A DNA stretch of 64,000 bases from Siphonodentalium dalli (Eukaryota > Mollusca > Scaphopoda > Gadilida > Siphonodentaliidae): positions 205,306,978 to 205,370,977 of the forward strand of contig CP136066.1 in NCBI GenBank assembly GCA_032622095.1. The letters run 5' to 3'. This document shows positions 11,856-23,585 of the stretch, one piece after another. Both the position numbers and the translations under genes were made by a program. The notes beneath the pieces were generated by a model. That model did not search any database. It was given only the letters and a program-made list of their open reading frames with translations, and had not been told where the DNA came from. Position 1 is the first letter of the stretch; each line of letters opens with the position of its first letter.

Positions 11856-11980
11856 TCTATCACAGTGTTCTAATTAAGCATTGTTTTTACTGCATCCACC
11901 CAGCAGTTTTTGACATACCCAATAACAGAAACCTACAAAATATACTGAAAAGGATTGATCCTGTCAAGCTGTCAAGGTTA

Positions 11981-12135
11981 CAGTATTGCCCTAAATAATT
12001 GACTCCTTGACCACAGCAGAATTATGGGTTATTTTTCTGGATTTAGTTGGAAATAAGGCTTGTTGCCAAATAAATCCTGAAAAGTTACCCATTATTCTGC
12101 TGTGGTTAAGGAGTCGACTATTTAGTACATTACTG
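11981..12135. mobile_element. TA-flanked CAGTAATGC-family MITE, internally deleted
   Basis: Both termini and TA flanks are present. The centre is shortened, so the 'gaaagctctc' loop region seen in full copies is missing. Confidence 0.82.
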
Positions 12136-12721
12136 TATTTAAGGGTCAGTTCCCATCTACAGTCGCATCAACTTTTAAGGTCAAACTGCTCTACAACCAT
12201 GGCTGAATTCAATTGCTTCTCTTTCATCTGCTGGTTAAAATTTCTTTTGTCGATGGTTGTTGGTCCACTATAAAATGCTTAATACTATATAGCCAATGAC
12301 ATCTCAAAGTGTTGAATATCAGGTCAAAGTACAGTATGGAATCAAAGTATAATATTAAAGCAATACGATTAAGAATTCAACCTTAAGACATACTCGTGTA
12401 CCATTAAACGGAGGCCTGTGGTAATAACGCGTCTGCTATTCGAATTACACTGAATATTGATTGGAAATACATGGTACAGAAACGACCAGTCTCCTGTGGT
12501 TATCACCAGGATTGGTTTATGGGCGAATATAATAGGCGATAAATACCTCCAAAGTAAAATTAACACACACCTTATAAGTTGCCGTGTCTGGATGCATACA
12601 CGACTGCAGATTGGAATATACCCTAAGTTTAGCTTTGTGGTCAAGCTAAAACCACTTCATATTGAAATTATTGGACATTTCCGTTCAGGGTCAGCATAAT
12701 CAAACAGTGAAATGGGACAGA
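12136..12721. other. spacer, no feature recognised
   Basis: Overlapping short open frames occur on both strands, with no motif. A 50-bp phrase (gttcagggtcagcataatca, then aacagtgaaatgg) at about 12,680-12,722 recurs directly at 13,098-13,140, flanking the next element. Confidence 0.5.
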
Positions 12722-13087
12722 ACTGCCCTGTGCCAATGCATTCTCTTATATATGCGAGTCGACCATAGGTCGCCTCGCATATATAAGAGAATGCATTGGC
12801 TTAATACATTAAAAATTATAAAATTGTTAAAGAATGTAAGAAAAAATGGTAAAAAAGTGTTAAAAAGATTTTTTTTTAGGCCAATGCATTCTCTTATATA
12901 TGCGAGGCGACCTATGGTCGACTCGCATATATAAGAGAATGCATTGGCACAGGGCATAACTGTAACTATCACAATGTGGTCAAGGAGCCGGTTCCAATGA
13001 TATCCATATTTGTATGGTTTTATTGAGACAGACCGAAGATATTTTAGGCTGTTGAAGCTTTATTTGGCCGGTTTGTTGGGTAAAGGG
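12722..13087. mobile_element. TTAA-type MITE with paired hairpin cassettes, left end replaced
   Basis: Two inverted hairpin cassettes (12,732-12,801 and 12,878-12,948) are followed by the right end GTTGGGTAAAGGG and TTAA at 13,088-13,091. The matching left end (TTAACCCTTTACCC) seen at 30,641 is absent; a directly repeated 50-bp phrase lies on both sides instead, suggesting a recombinational rearrangement. Confidence 0.75.
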
Positions 13088-13227
13088 TTAACATTTCTGT
13101 TCAGGGTCAGCATAATCAAACAGTGAAATGGAACAGAACAGATAAACTGAAGTATAATGTACATGTATATCTAATCAAATAAGTTGAACCCTTCCATGAC
13201 TGGAGCCTCATGAAATTTTGCGAATAC

Positions 13228-13392
13228 CCTGTGCCAATGCATTCTCTTACCGGTACAAATGCGAGTCTCGCATAGTCAGCCTCGCATTTATGAGAATACT
13301 AAAACTATTTACCTTGACCTTGTATGCCATTGCATTCTCTTATATATGCGAGGCTCCCTATGGGAGACTTGCATATATAAGAGGATGTACAG
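13228..13392. repeat. degenerate hairpin-cassette pair
   Basis: Diverged copies of the 'ccaatgcattctcttatata' hairpin lie at 13,228-13,297 and 13,326-13,388. The second has the CCTATGGG-type loop. Outer ends are not recognisable. Confidence 0.7.
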
Positions 13393-13497
13393 TTATGTCA
13401 ATATTTCAGATTTTCCGAAAATTTAAGACCTCTGCACTTGACTGCAAATTATAAGTCTAATCATCCTATGATTTCATCATTTTTTCTGTCTGGTTAA

Positions 13498-13796
13498 CCC
13501 TTTACCCAACAGAACGGCCCTGTGCCAATGCATACTCTTATATATGTGAGTCGACCATAGGTCGCCTCGCATATATAAGAGAATGCATTGGCTTAACACA
13601 TATTAAAAATGATAAAATTGTCAAAGAATGTAGAAAAATATTATAAAAATTGTTTAAAAATGTAAGAAAAAATTATAAAATTGTCAAAGAATGTAAGAAT
13701 TTTTTTTTTTTTTAGGCCAATGCATTCTCTTATATATGTGAGGCGACCTATGGTCGACTCGCATATATAAGAGAATGCATTGGCACAGGGCATAAC
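13498..13796. mobile_element. TTAA-type MITE with hairpin cassettes, right end lost
   Basis: TTAA and CCCTTTACCCAACAG mark the left end, and two inverted hairpin cassettes follow. The copy stops after 'ggcacagggcataac'; both flanks read TGTCTGGTTAA, so a deletion or template jump may have removed the right third. Confidence 0.75.
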
Positions 13797-14053
13797 TGTC
13801 TGGTTAAAATTGTCATAAAATGGTGAAAAATTTACTTTTCCTCAAGAATAATTTTTAAAAATTCACCGTACGAAACTAAACTATTTGCAGTGCACTTGGG
13901 AAACCAACAGATACAAGGAGAGACTTCCGGAAAAGTGTTCTTCTATACTAACGAGGCAGTAGTCATGTGGCATTATTTGAATTGAAGAATATTGTTAATC
14001 TATACCCACCTTATATGGAATTCCACTATGCTATCTGTGATTTACTGTTTTTT

Positions 14054-14993
14054 ATGTGTACCCATACCATAGTATGGTACACATAGTGTCGACGTCCGGA
14101 TTGACCACTCGTCGTGCGTCCGCCTGTCCATCTGTCTGTAGACACTTTACGTGTAATGCGATAACTCAAACATTTTCTATCTGATCAAAACCAAATTTTG
14201 TATATGGGTTTTTCAGCCCAAAATATGGATCGAGTTCGAATATGGGTTTAATCCTACTTTTTTTTATAGAGTTATGGCCCTTTTTCGACTATTTCTCTCT
14301 CTGACAGTCTCAAATATATCAAAGATACACAGTTTGCACTGTCCAGATAGAATCTAATAAATCAGGTTTACAATGCCATGAAGTTCTCTTCTCACACAGA
14401 ACAACAGAGACAGTATCCAGTTACAATGACTCTCTCTTGCATTGAGTTAATTAACTGCAGGGAGATGTATTGGCCATATGATGAGATATCATAGATGGAA
14501 TGTCTATACTATTATATTTTATATGCATGGTTATTTAAATTTGTCATTGACACTAATTTGTTTTAGTTGTATACCATTAATTAGGTGTGATGTCCTGTTT
14601 TGAAAATATGAAGATTTTATTGCCATGATTGCATGTAATATAATGATATCAATAAATTACCATGTGAACATCCAATATCCAGAGTATATGAGAGTACCTT
14701 TAATAGATGTCATTCCAAGCAAAATCTGTCAAATTGATTAATGGCTAAACCATTGGATCTCACAGTGAGAGGTCCTTGTGTGAATAGGGACAGAGTTATG
14801 AGATTTTAAACGACTCCTCCCCCACCCCAAATACTTTAACCCCTTCTTAAGACAAATTATTTGAGCTTTTGATTTTAAGTTATGTACTGATATATGGATT
14901 ACTGTGATCATATCTTTGACCAATTATCAGTTATAGCTAATCGCTATCGCCAAGGTATGGGTTAAACATCTGCCGATCGTGATCGGCCTCTCG
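14054..14993 (+). mobile_element. Helentron-like element, family 3
   Basis: The 5' end is the palindrome TGTGTACCCATACCATAG with TATGGTACACATA, followed by GTCGACGTCCGGATTGACC and a GTCC/GTCT tract. Near the 3' end is GGTATGGGT (14,953-14,961), the inverted copy of ACCCATACC from the 5' end, followed by the perfect hairpin GCCGATC-GT-GATCGGC at 14,971-14,986. This order is Helentron-like. Further copies begin at 54,127 and 55,715, and a 3' end lies near 56,880-56,935. Confidence 0.65.
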
Positions 14994-15059
14994 TTTCTTT
15001 TTTCTTTTTGATTCTTTTCTTATATTTGCACAACATATATATACCGGTAGTCACTTGTA

Positions 15060-15715
15060 CTTATTATTGTGTGAGGTTGTATTCATAATTGTGTGAGTGT
15101 TGTACTCATAATTGTGTGAGGAAGTGCTCATATTTGTGTGAGGTTGTACTCATATTTGTGTGAGCTTGTGCTCATAATTGTGTGAGGCTGTGCTCATATT
15201 TGTGTGAGGTTGTACTCATAATTGTGTGAGGTTGTACTCATAATTGTGTGAGTCTATGCTCATAATTGTGTGAGGCTGTGCTCATATTTGTGTGAGGCTG
15301 TGCTCATATTTGTGTGAGTCTATGCTCATATTTGTGTGAGGTTGTACTCATAATTGTGTGAAGCTATGCTCATAATTGTGTGAGGAAGTGCTCATAATTG
15401 TGTGAAGCTGTACTCATAATTGTGTGATGAGGAAGTGCTCATAATTGTGTGAGTCTATGCTCATATCGTGTGATGAGGAAGTGCTCATAATTGTGTGAGG
15501 TTGTACTCATATCGTGTGATGAGGAAGTGCTCATAATTGTGTGAGGTTGTACTCATATCGTGTGATGAGGAAGTGCTCATAATTGTGTGAGGTTGTACTC
15601 ATATCGTGTGATGAGGAAGTACTCATAATTGTGTGAGGTTGTACTCATATCGTGTGATGAGGAAGTGCTCATAATTGTGTGAGGTAGTGCTCATAATTGT
15701 GTGAGGTTGTCCATA
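15060..15715. repeat. about 22-bp tandem array with higher-order structure
   Basis: Units of the form 'ctcataattgtgtgaggttgta' repeat about 30 times. Toward the right end, a 22-bp unit alternates with a variant containing 'catatcgtgtgatgaggaag', giving a roughly 50-bp higher-order period. Units are contiguous with no spacers. Confidence 0.93.
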
Positions 15716-15845
15716 TACTTATACAGAGATCGCCATTAAATGAAGAAGAAAAGTCTCCAAAATATTTGTGACTTTTATCCTGGGGCTGCTGAGGGCTGAA
15801 TGCAAATTAGAGGTTGTATTGTAGTTGTCATGATATTAATCAAGT

Positions 15846-16205
15846 TTTGAAATGTGTGTCTGACATTTGCAGAATGAGGTCCTCTGAGTGAATTTTGTGA
15901 TGCTACCTCGCACAGCTGGCTAGCATCACCAAATTCACTCTCTTGGACCTCATTCTGTTTAGCCTCATCTTTATCTATATTCTCAAATTAACATTGTTTT
16001 TAGTTACTTTTTCCCTTCTGTTCAATGCAGAAGATAAAATACATAATCAAGGTAACTAATGGTGAACATCACCAACTTCAATCTGCCATACCAGCTGAGG
16101 CCTAAGCAGAATTAGGTTCCCAGAGGGTGAATTTGGCACTAACTTCACCCTCTGTGGACCTCATTCTGCAAATGTGAGACACACTATTTCAAGGTTTTCT
16201 ATTAT
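15846..16205. mobile_element. degenerate CAAGCC-family MITE
   Basis: Two hairpins with 'gaatgaggtcc' arms and the internal phrase 'catcaccaacttcaat' identify the family. Both termini are diverged (caagttttgaaatg and atttcaaggttt) and the duplication is not recognisable. Confidence 0.75.
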
Positions 16206-16436
16206 CATTTTGATCATTGGCAAAATAATTTCGAATTTTTAAGAATCATTGGTGTACATGTAGTCGTAGACAGGGTTTCCGTTCGAGGGGCAGTGGGTCC
16301 TGTTTAGGGCCCCTTTCCCAAAGCCCAATTTCCCCGCCCACACATAAGATACCATACCAAAGATTAGTGCTTATATCGCTGTTTATCTCCCACTAAATAT
16401 AACCGACAGGGTATGTTAAATATATGTTATTTTGAA

Positions 16437-16815
16437 GGCATGGATGGCCTTCGCGATGGGTATTTCTGTTAAAATAGTCACATCCATTAAAACCACCATA
16501 AACAGAAAGAATAGTAATATATGGACAGACTTTGTTCTTATATAAATCATAAATGTCGGTTAAATAGCATGTTATTGTCAATTAAGTTTGTACGCTTTAT
16601 TTATTATGTAAACAAAAACCAAAAATGTTACAGAACCTGACTTTTGTATACATAACACAGCGTTCGAACTTGACAATAACAAACTATTTACGTGATATTT
16701 ATGATTGGTATAAGAACAAATTATGTCCATAATTTAATATTCTTTCTGTTTATGGCAGTTTTAATGGGTGTGACTATTTTAACAGCATAGCCACCGTGAA
16801 GGCCATCCCTGCCTT
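16437..16815. repeat. fold-back element with arms of about 140 bp
   Basis: The left arm (ggcatggatggccttcgcg, then attaaaaccaccataaacag) is inverted in the right arm (ctgtttatggcagttttaat, then gaaggccatccctgcc). About 95 bases separate the arms. Related sequence flanks it (16,270-16,400; 17,050-17,170) and recurs at 27,520-27,940. Confidence 0.75.
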
Positions 16816-16835
16816 TAATTGCTAGCGAACACTTA

Positions 16836-17048
16836 CAGTAATGCCCTAATTAATCGATTCCATAACCACAGCAGAATTATGGGTAACTTTTCAGGATTTA
16901 GTCGGAAATATGGCTTGTTGCCATTCATCGGAAAGCTCTCGGCGAGAGCTTTCCGATGAATGGCAACAAGCCATATTTCCGACAAAATCCTGAAAACTTA
17001 CCCATAATTCTGCTGTGGTTAGGGGGTCGATTATTTAGAGCATTACTG
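16836..17048. mobile_element. TA-flanked CAGTAATGC-family MITE, full length
   Basis: Arms of about 100 bp meet at 'gaaagctctcggcgagagct'. TA flanks both ends. This is one of the best-preserved copies. Confidence 0.9.
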
Positions 17049-17340
17049 TACCAAGAAAAATAGGTCTCTCCAAGGATGCACACATATATTTTACATACAA
17101 TATAAATTTTATGTATTGCCAATGAAAACACCCTTTCATTACGTGTCCTTTCAGTTTGCTATAATATAAACCACAATTGAAATGCCTTGAATTAATATCC
17201 ACTTATATTACCATAGACGCTCAGTATTTAGCCTTATAATATTGGCCGATTTATAAATAGTTAAATACTAGATCATGAGCTGATGTACTGATAATCACAG
17301 ATGGTTGTAGGGACAGACATCCCCCGTGGCTATAAGGGCC

Positions 17341-17364
17341 CCGCCGCCCCCCCCCCCCCCCCCC
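17341..17364. repeat. poly(C) tract
   Basis: A run of about 20 C residues preceded by 'ccccgccgcc'. Confidence 0.9.
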
Positions 17365-18423
17365 AACCCCTAGCAGAAACCCTGTCATACATGTATACAG
17401 TCTGAGTAAACTCATACCTAAATATTCATTACAACATTGAATATTAGGTCTGACGGATAACATCGCTATCTCATTTCCAAGTCCTCGGGATTCCGTAATC
17501 TGATTGATTGCGTAAATTATTTTCCGTCCAATGAAACCGCATGGGTTAATAAACAAGTGTTAGTGGGCGGAGACTCACATAATGTCACCTCTAAATATAG
17601 TAACAGAGTCGGTATTTCTCCGATCGAAAACGATGCTTGCAAATACAACAGAGACAGAAAAAATGGCTTTGAAATTATATATTCGGTACGATTCGGATTA
17701 ATTTGAAGGATGTGCTAGACCTGGTAGATAGGCCTGCGCATGGTACCAACTTGGCCTCCCATAAATATAAATAGAACTCACTCATGTCCGTGTATTTGAT
17801 TTACTTTATTGTAACATGGTTTGCAAATCAAATTATTTGTCGTAAAAAAGTCATCTGAAAGTTAAACACCGAGGAAATGACTTAATTTTATGCTTTTAAA
17901 TAGTTCTAAAGCATCATTTTTGATGACGACCTTATTTTTTGCTCTCGGATGCAGCTTTCCGGTTGATGCAGCGAGTTCATCTCCCGAAAAAGAATAGTTG
18001 CACACACGACAAATATTATCTTCTGTCAGTTTATGTCGGGACACGGGCCATTATTATTGCGAAGCACAACAGATAACACGTGGGGACACGTCCTGTCAAT
18101 CATCGATGTATTTTTAAAAATCCGTGACGTCATTTTGGGGAAGCTCTTCGCTGAATAGAAATGGTTTTGGCGACATTAGCTCCAGACTCTATATTTCAAA
18201 TACAGAGTCGACGTTCACCCAGACTGACATGTATACATCATAACTTCAAAAGTATTGCATAGAATAAAAATGAAAGCTGCTTCATATGCTCTTGTATAAT
18301 CTCAGATTACTGTTTATCTTAGTTTTTTTTAAGACATTTTAATTGTTCATAAATGGATTTATGACAAAAGGGATGGGAGAACAAGTGCTAATCACTTAGA
18401 ATATCATCCTCTTCCTGGTTTAA
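17365..18423. other. spacer with possible promoter-like or first-exon signals
   Basis: No supported gene is seen. On the minus strand 18,044-17,862 a 60-codon frame begins MSRHKLTEDNICRVCNYSF and ends soon after a possible donor (CTCG|GTGTTT). A CRE-like palindrome TGACGTCA lies at about 18,124 and CACGTG-like motifs near 18,080, upstream of that frame. This could be a lone first exon, but no downstream exon was found. Confidence 0.3.
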
Positions 18424-18680
18424 CCCTTTTCATGACTGGAGCTTCCTGAAATTTTGTGAAAACCCTGTGCCAATGCATTCTCTTTATATATACTTGAGTT
18501 GCCCATTGGGTGCCTGGCATATATAAGTGAATGCATTGGCTAACAATATTTTACTTGATATTGTAAGACAGTGCATTCTCTTATATATGGGAGGCTCCCT
18601 ATGGGAGACTCACATATATAAGTGAATGCACTGGCACAGGGCCTTTAATGGTGCACCAGTGCAGCTCCCGTCATGAAAGG
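18424..18680. mobile_element. TTAA-type MITE (CATGACTGGAGC ends) with hairpin cassettes
   Basis: TTAACCCTTTTCATGACTGG marks the left end, and CCCGTCATGAAAGG the right. Inside are two hairpins of the 'catataagagaatgcattgg' type, with the CCATTGGG or CCCTATGGG loop variant. The right TTAA has decayed to ATAA. Confidence 0.75.
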
Positions 18681-18733
18681 TATAATGGAGACAAACAGTC
18701 TATGATCTTGGTGGGGACAAGTCTAGGAGATAC

Positions 18734-18900
18734 AGTAATGCCCTAAGTAATCGACCTCTTAACCAAAGCAGAATTATGGGTAACTTCAGGATTTAGTCGG
18801 AAATATGACAGAGAGCTTTTCGATGAATGGCAACAAGCCATATTTCCGACTAAATCCTAGACTGGGGACCTAATTCTGCAAATGACAGGCACACTAAAAT
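18734..18900. mobile_element. chimeric fragment: CAGTAATGC MITE joined to CAAGCC MITE
   Basis: A CAGTAATGC-family fold-back is followed at about 18,862 by 'ggggacctaattctgcaaat', the inner arm of the CAAGCC family. Each is incomplete at the junction. Confidence 0.65.
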
Positions 18901-19151
18901 CAGACTTGATAGGTAGGGCCATTGAGTGCGATATTTTGCAGGTATGGGGAATTTAATCAGATTGCATGTTAGAGAGGTAGGGTCATTGAGTGCATCATCA
19001 TGTTACTGATCCCATTTTATTATGGGTGTCCATTAGTTGATGTAGACCTCATGATTAGTTTACGGCTTTAGCATAATCCACTAGAGTGACAAGAATAATT
19101 ACAAATTACTGCTGCTGCTACCAGTATTGATTCAATGTCCTTTCATGGTAA

Positions 19152-19389
19152 CAAGCCTTGAAATAGTGTGTCTGTCATTTGCAGAATGAGGTACCCAGAG
19201 GGTGAATTTAGTGATGCTAGCATCACCAAATTCACCCCTCTGGGAACCTCATTCTGCTGAGGTGTAAGCAGAATGAGGTCCCCAGAGGGTGAATTTGGTG
19301 ATGCTAGCCCGCTATGCGGGGTAGCATCACTAAATTCACCCTCTGGGGACCTCATTCTGCAAATGACAGACACCCTATTTCAAGGCTTG
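19152..19389. mobile_element. hAT-like MITE, CAAGCC family
   Basis: Ends CAAGCCTTGAAATAGTGTG and CTATTTCAAGGCTTG enclose two hairpins. CTTTCATGG occurs on both sides, but on the left it is followed by four extra bases, so the duplication is imperfect. Confidence 0.82.
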
Positions 19390-19767
19390 CTTTCATGGCA
19401 ACTAGGCATAGTATGTAGTAGTAGATGCATTGCATCACGAATATCTGAATCCACATGTTCTAGATCTATTTAGTCAAAAAATATTTTCATGTGGCAAAAA
19501 AGTGGCAAAAGTAAATATTAGGCCTATCTGATAGTCCCAGTGTACTGCACCTAACTCTGGGTTTTATGTCGATTGGGCGCGGTTCTCTATTGTAAAAATT
19601 CTTTATTCTGAGGGTGAAAAGAGGGTACTTTATTCTGCATATATCAAGGGGTCTCTATTGTGAAAGTATTTGTTCAGTCCAAAGAAAAGAGCCCAGATAG
19701 ATGTATGCACAATCTCATTCAAGACCGACATTTTTCCTTCAGATAGCGACTCTAAAAGATTTTTTTA

Positions 19768-20168
19768 CCCTGTGCCAATGCATTCTCTTATATATGCGAG
19801 TCGACCATAAATGAACCCAAAATAAAATCATGCACAATTATAAACAAACCAGCGTCAAAACAGGAATTGTGATTAGAAAACCCCAAAACTGGAATTGAAA
19901 GTGCGCCTAATATGTGACCCGCCATACCAAATCCAGTCGTAAGTCGGAATTTTTTTACCCTGTGCCAATGCATTCTCTTATCCCCTCGCATATATAAGAG
20001 AATGCATTGGCCTAACAATTTTTTATCATTTTTTTTAAATAAATGTTTCTGACAATTTTTAGGACATAAAATAAAAAACATCCATTACCCTGCAGGGAGC
20101 CCCGCACATATATAGAAGCATATAGAAGAGTGTCGTCTGCTCATGTTTGTCTGGGGCTCTGTATGGGT
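19768..20168. mobile_element. rearranged TGTGACCCGCC-family MITE
   Basis: Hairpin-cassette halves, the inner 'gagccccgcacatatatag' segment and a TGTGACCCGCC end (about 19,914) are all present but in a scrambled order relative to 8,149-8,608 and 33,652-34,090. This suggests internal inversion or recombination. Confidence 0.65.
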
Positions 20169-20459
20169 GAAATTATAAGCTTTTGGAATTTTGTCTCCTG
20201 TGATTTAACTAACATTTATTATGCTTTCATTGTCCAACATCAGTATTAAAATAGTATTAGAGGGGAGATCACTGATAATTTCATTATTTATGCTTATTCT
20301 ACCTCTGGTTCTACTAGAATTATTCAGGATTTCCCTGTGTCTTCCTATCGTCCACATATGTTACGAATAGTGTTGATTGTAATAATTCTTTCATTTTTAT
20401 TTTGAAACATGCATAAAATCTATCCACATAAAAGCCAACTGTTTTTGTGTGTGCATGTA

Positions 20460-20671
20460 CAGTAATTCCCTAAGTAATCGACCCCTTAACTGCAGCAGAA
20501 TTATGGGTAACTTTTCAGGATTTAGTCGTAATATGGCTTGTTGCCATTTATCAGAAAGCTCTCTGGGAGAGCTTTCCGGTGAATGGCAACAAGCCATATT
20601 TCCGACTAAATCCTGAAAAGTTACCCATAATTCTGCTGTGGTTAAGGGGTCGATTACTTAGGGCATTACTG
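20460..20671. mobile_element. TA-flanked CAGTAATGC-family MITE, full length
   Basis: Arms meet at 'gaaagctctctgggagagct'; TA lies at both ends. Confidence 0.9.
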
Positions 20672-21932
20672 TATCTGTGTATTTATCTGTCATGATTTTG
20701 GCTCATTTAAAATATATTACCCTCATGTCCGATTGCGCCAAATTTTGACCATGTCCTGAGGCACATCTTAGAATGTGACGCACAAAATTTCAGGTACAAT
20801 CGGTAAAAGTGAACCTTTGATATAACGCGTTTTCCAAAGATTGTCAAGGCTATTTTCTGATACAATGCGTTACTTCTCTAAAGACGAATGTGGTTGTGTC
20901 TTGTGGTGAAGGTAGAGTGGGCCGCGTACGGGAACAAATGAGTCCAGAAGATTGATAACTTTATATTTGTATAAGTCTCTGCCGATAAGCACAATAGGTG
21001 GATGAACAGAGGTGTTGGTGGTAGTAAGGTTCCAGGATAAGTGAAGTCCCCGCTCCCGAGAACGGATAGTTATTTTCTAGTGTCTGTGGTATGTCCATAT
21101 AAGGTCTGAGATACCATGATACCCTTGTCTATGACGTGTATCATACAATGTTATTTTGCTGCTTGTCATGTTTGTCACTGGTCATTTTTGACCTCGAACA
21201 ACTTAAAGGGACATGTGAGCAAAATCGAAAGATAAAAAATTATGTCATGAGTGAGCAAGACAAATATTTATTTTCGCGAGTGGCTTGTCATGAGCTAAAA
21301 TGAACATTTGTCTCGTTCATGAATGACATAATGCTCGGTATCCACTCAAAAACACTAGATATTCTTATTTATAACAATAAATGCACACAGGGATATGGCG
21401 ACGGGTGGTTTTATGGTGTGTCCTACCCCACCCCTACCCACATGAGTTGGAAATTTTACACCACATATAGGTTGAATTTGTTCTCATTGTTTGACTTCGC
21501 CAGCAATTAGTGGGTCACATGGTGAGGAGAACGTCATGGGATTGGAGCCTTCGACCTCAGATGACTTAAAGGGGGACTGAGAACTTGAATGATTAATAAA
21601 GATCGTTTATTATCAGCTCAGAAAATATGTGGGAATATTGGTGCACAGAGGTAACAAGACACAGGAAATGTCACGGGATAGGTGCCGTTGTCCTCAAATT
21701 GCATTAATAATCAGCTTAAACTAATTCTTCACATGATATTCCTGCATGTCACCTTTCCTTTTTGACAGCCAATCCCCTAGTGGTTTTAAAAGTGGGCTCT
21801 TGTGTTGCTTAATACGAATTGGATCTTAGCAGGGTGATGTTGGGGTGTAAATTGAACTTCCGCCATTATTACTTCTCCCTGATCACAGTCCACTTTTTAA
21901 AATTCTAGGCGGGGTCCCTGCACTGTCATATA
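20672..21932. other. 1.3-kb spacer, no feature recognised
   Basis: Probably upstream intron or promoter DNA of the MBIP gene. I looked for the expected N-terminal MBIP exon here and upstream and did not find a convincing match. Short open frames lack motifs. Confidence 0.4.
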
Positions 21933-22201
21933 CATTAATGCCCTAATAATCGACTCCTTAACCACAGCATAATTATGGGTAATTTTTCAGGATTTAGTTG
22001 GAAATATGGCTTGTTGCCATTCATAGGAAAGCTCTCACAGAGAGCTTTCCGATGAATGGCAACAAGCCATATTTCCAACTAAATCCTGAAAAAACAGAGA
22101 GCTTTCCGATGAATGACAACAAGCCATATTTCCAACTAAATCCTGAAAAAATACCCATAATTCTGCTGTGGTTAAGGAGTCGTTTAATTAGGGCATTACT
22201 G
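21933..22201. mobile_element. TA-flanked CAGTAATGC-family MITE with a partial internal duplication
   Basis: Both ends and TA flanks are present; the segment 'agagctttccgatgaatg' with its following arm is duplicated inside. The element ends 19 bases before the first recognised MBIP exon, so the branch point of that intron must lie inside the element if this acceptor is used. Confidence 0.88.
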
Positions 22202-22220
22202 TATTATGTTTGATTTTTAG

Positions 22221-22384
22221 TTTATTGGCTGAAGACTTGTGTAAAGCTCGATGTAGACAAGATGGATGATGATTCTACGGCTTGCATCAAAGAACAAGAT
22301 CAAGCTTCATCTATAGAAAATGCTCCAATAGAACAATCCAGTGTCTCTAAAAATAACATTCAGATAACAGCAAGCAATGCTGAG
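22221..22384 (+). CDS. MBIP: MBIP exon (first recognised)
   Basis: The acceptor TTTTTAG ends at 22220 and the donor GAG|GTAAGT is at 22385. The frame is open through the exon; an ATG at 22262 begins MDDDSTACIKEQDQ and could be an alternative start. The exon ends IQITASNAE, matching the position of the acidic, poorly conserved region before the first conserved helix in MBIP. Its 5' part is not conserved enough to prove that coding begins before the ATG. Confidence 0.72.
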
Positions 22385-22789
22385 GTAAGTAAACCTTACA
22401 TAAAAAGACAAGATGCTTAAAGTGATATGAAACACTCCAGTTGGGTGATGAAATATAAATGGAGAATAATCTTGCTCAAGGTAGTTATTTTTACAAATAT
22501 TAATAAAAAATTTACAGCACACAGCGTCATTCTTATATACTAATTAAATGCACTGTCTCTTGATGGCGAAATCTTTTGCGTTAGTTTACTGCCGATTGTT
22601 GCGTCCCGAATCGAGATGTAAATATTTACAATTAAGCGCAGTTCAGACGATGATTTCTATGGAGTGGTATGGTCGATTTCTTTGAGGTTTCGGCGATGTT
22701 AGTATAATGCTACATTCCCATAGTTGGCATAGCGACTTGGTACTAACTTGTCAGATCTACACACCCGAAATAGTCCATAATATGTCTTG

Positions 22790-23040
22790 ACTGGAGCTTT
22801 TTGAAATTTTGCAAAAACCCTGTGCCAATGCATTCTCTTATATATGCGAGTCTCCCATAGGGAGACTCGCATATATAAGAGAATACATTGGCCTCACAAA
22901 TTTCAATATTTACCTTGACCTTGTAAGCCAGTGCATTTCCTTTTATATGTGAGGCTCTCTATGGGAGACTCACATATATAAATAATGCACTGGCACAGGA
23001 ACTTAAATGCTGCACCAGCGCAGCTCCCTTCATGAAAGTG
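22790..23040. mobile_element. TTAA-type MITE (CATGACTGGAGC family), diverged
   Basis: It carries a perfect-loop hairpin (GAGTCTCCCATAGGGAGACTC) flanked by 'ccaatgcattctcttatata' arms at 22,822-22,890, and a second hairpin at 22,931-22,992. The right end CCCTTCATGAAAG precedes GTTAA; the left end is decayed. Confidence 0.72.
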
Positions 23041-23157
23041 TTAAAATCATATGAAACGCTTGGCTGGGGTGATCAATGTTCATAGCATAAATCTTGCTCA
23101 GAGCTTGAAATGTTTAGAAATTTCTACTCGAGATTATTATTCTCTACTTGTCCCCTC

Positions 23158-23252
23158 CAAGCCTTGAAATAGTGTGCCTGTCATTTGCATCACCAAATTC
23201 ACCCTCTGGGAACCTCATTCTGCAAATGACAGGCACACTATTGCAAGGCTTG
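23158..23252. mobile_element. hAT-like MITE, CAAGCC family, 95-bp minimal copy
   Basis: Ends CAAGCCTTGAAATAG and GCAAGGCTTG with an exact 8-bp duplication GTCCCCTC at 23150-23157 and 23253-23260. It is the cleanest target duplication of the family in the window. Confidence 0.92.
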
Positions 23253-23585
23253 GTCCCCTCAGAATTGTGACTGAATAGGATCATAGCATGCCTCAGTCTG
23301 ATTTGAGGAGAGGTCAGATCAAATGGTTTCATTCAACAGCAATACTTTTATAATGTGTAATATTATTAGCAGTAAAAATGTATTGTGAATTTCAGAATAA
23401 AAATTTCAGTTTGCCAACCAAAATTAATACCTTGAAATTAAGAAAATTATTGAGTTTAAAATTTTTATTTGAAGGACTCTATGGATGCTAGTTGTTGGTA
23501 AAAGTCTAGATAATATCAAGTAATAGTAGATCAGGGAATCAGACTAAAGTAGTATTCAGACTATGAAATTGGATTACTGAGAATA

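Noticed and set aside
17251-17556. 101-codon minus-strand frame with a poly-Gly stretch
   Set aside because: The glycine run comes from the poly(C) tract and the rest has no motif.
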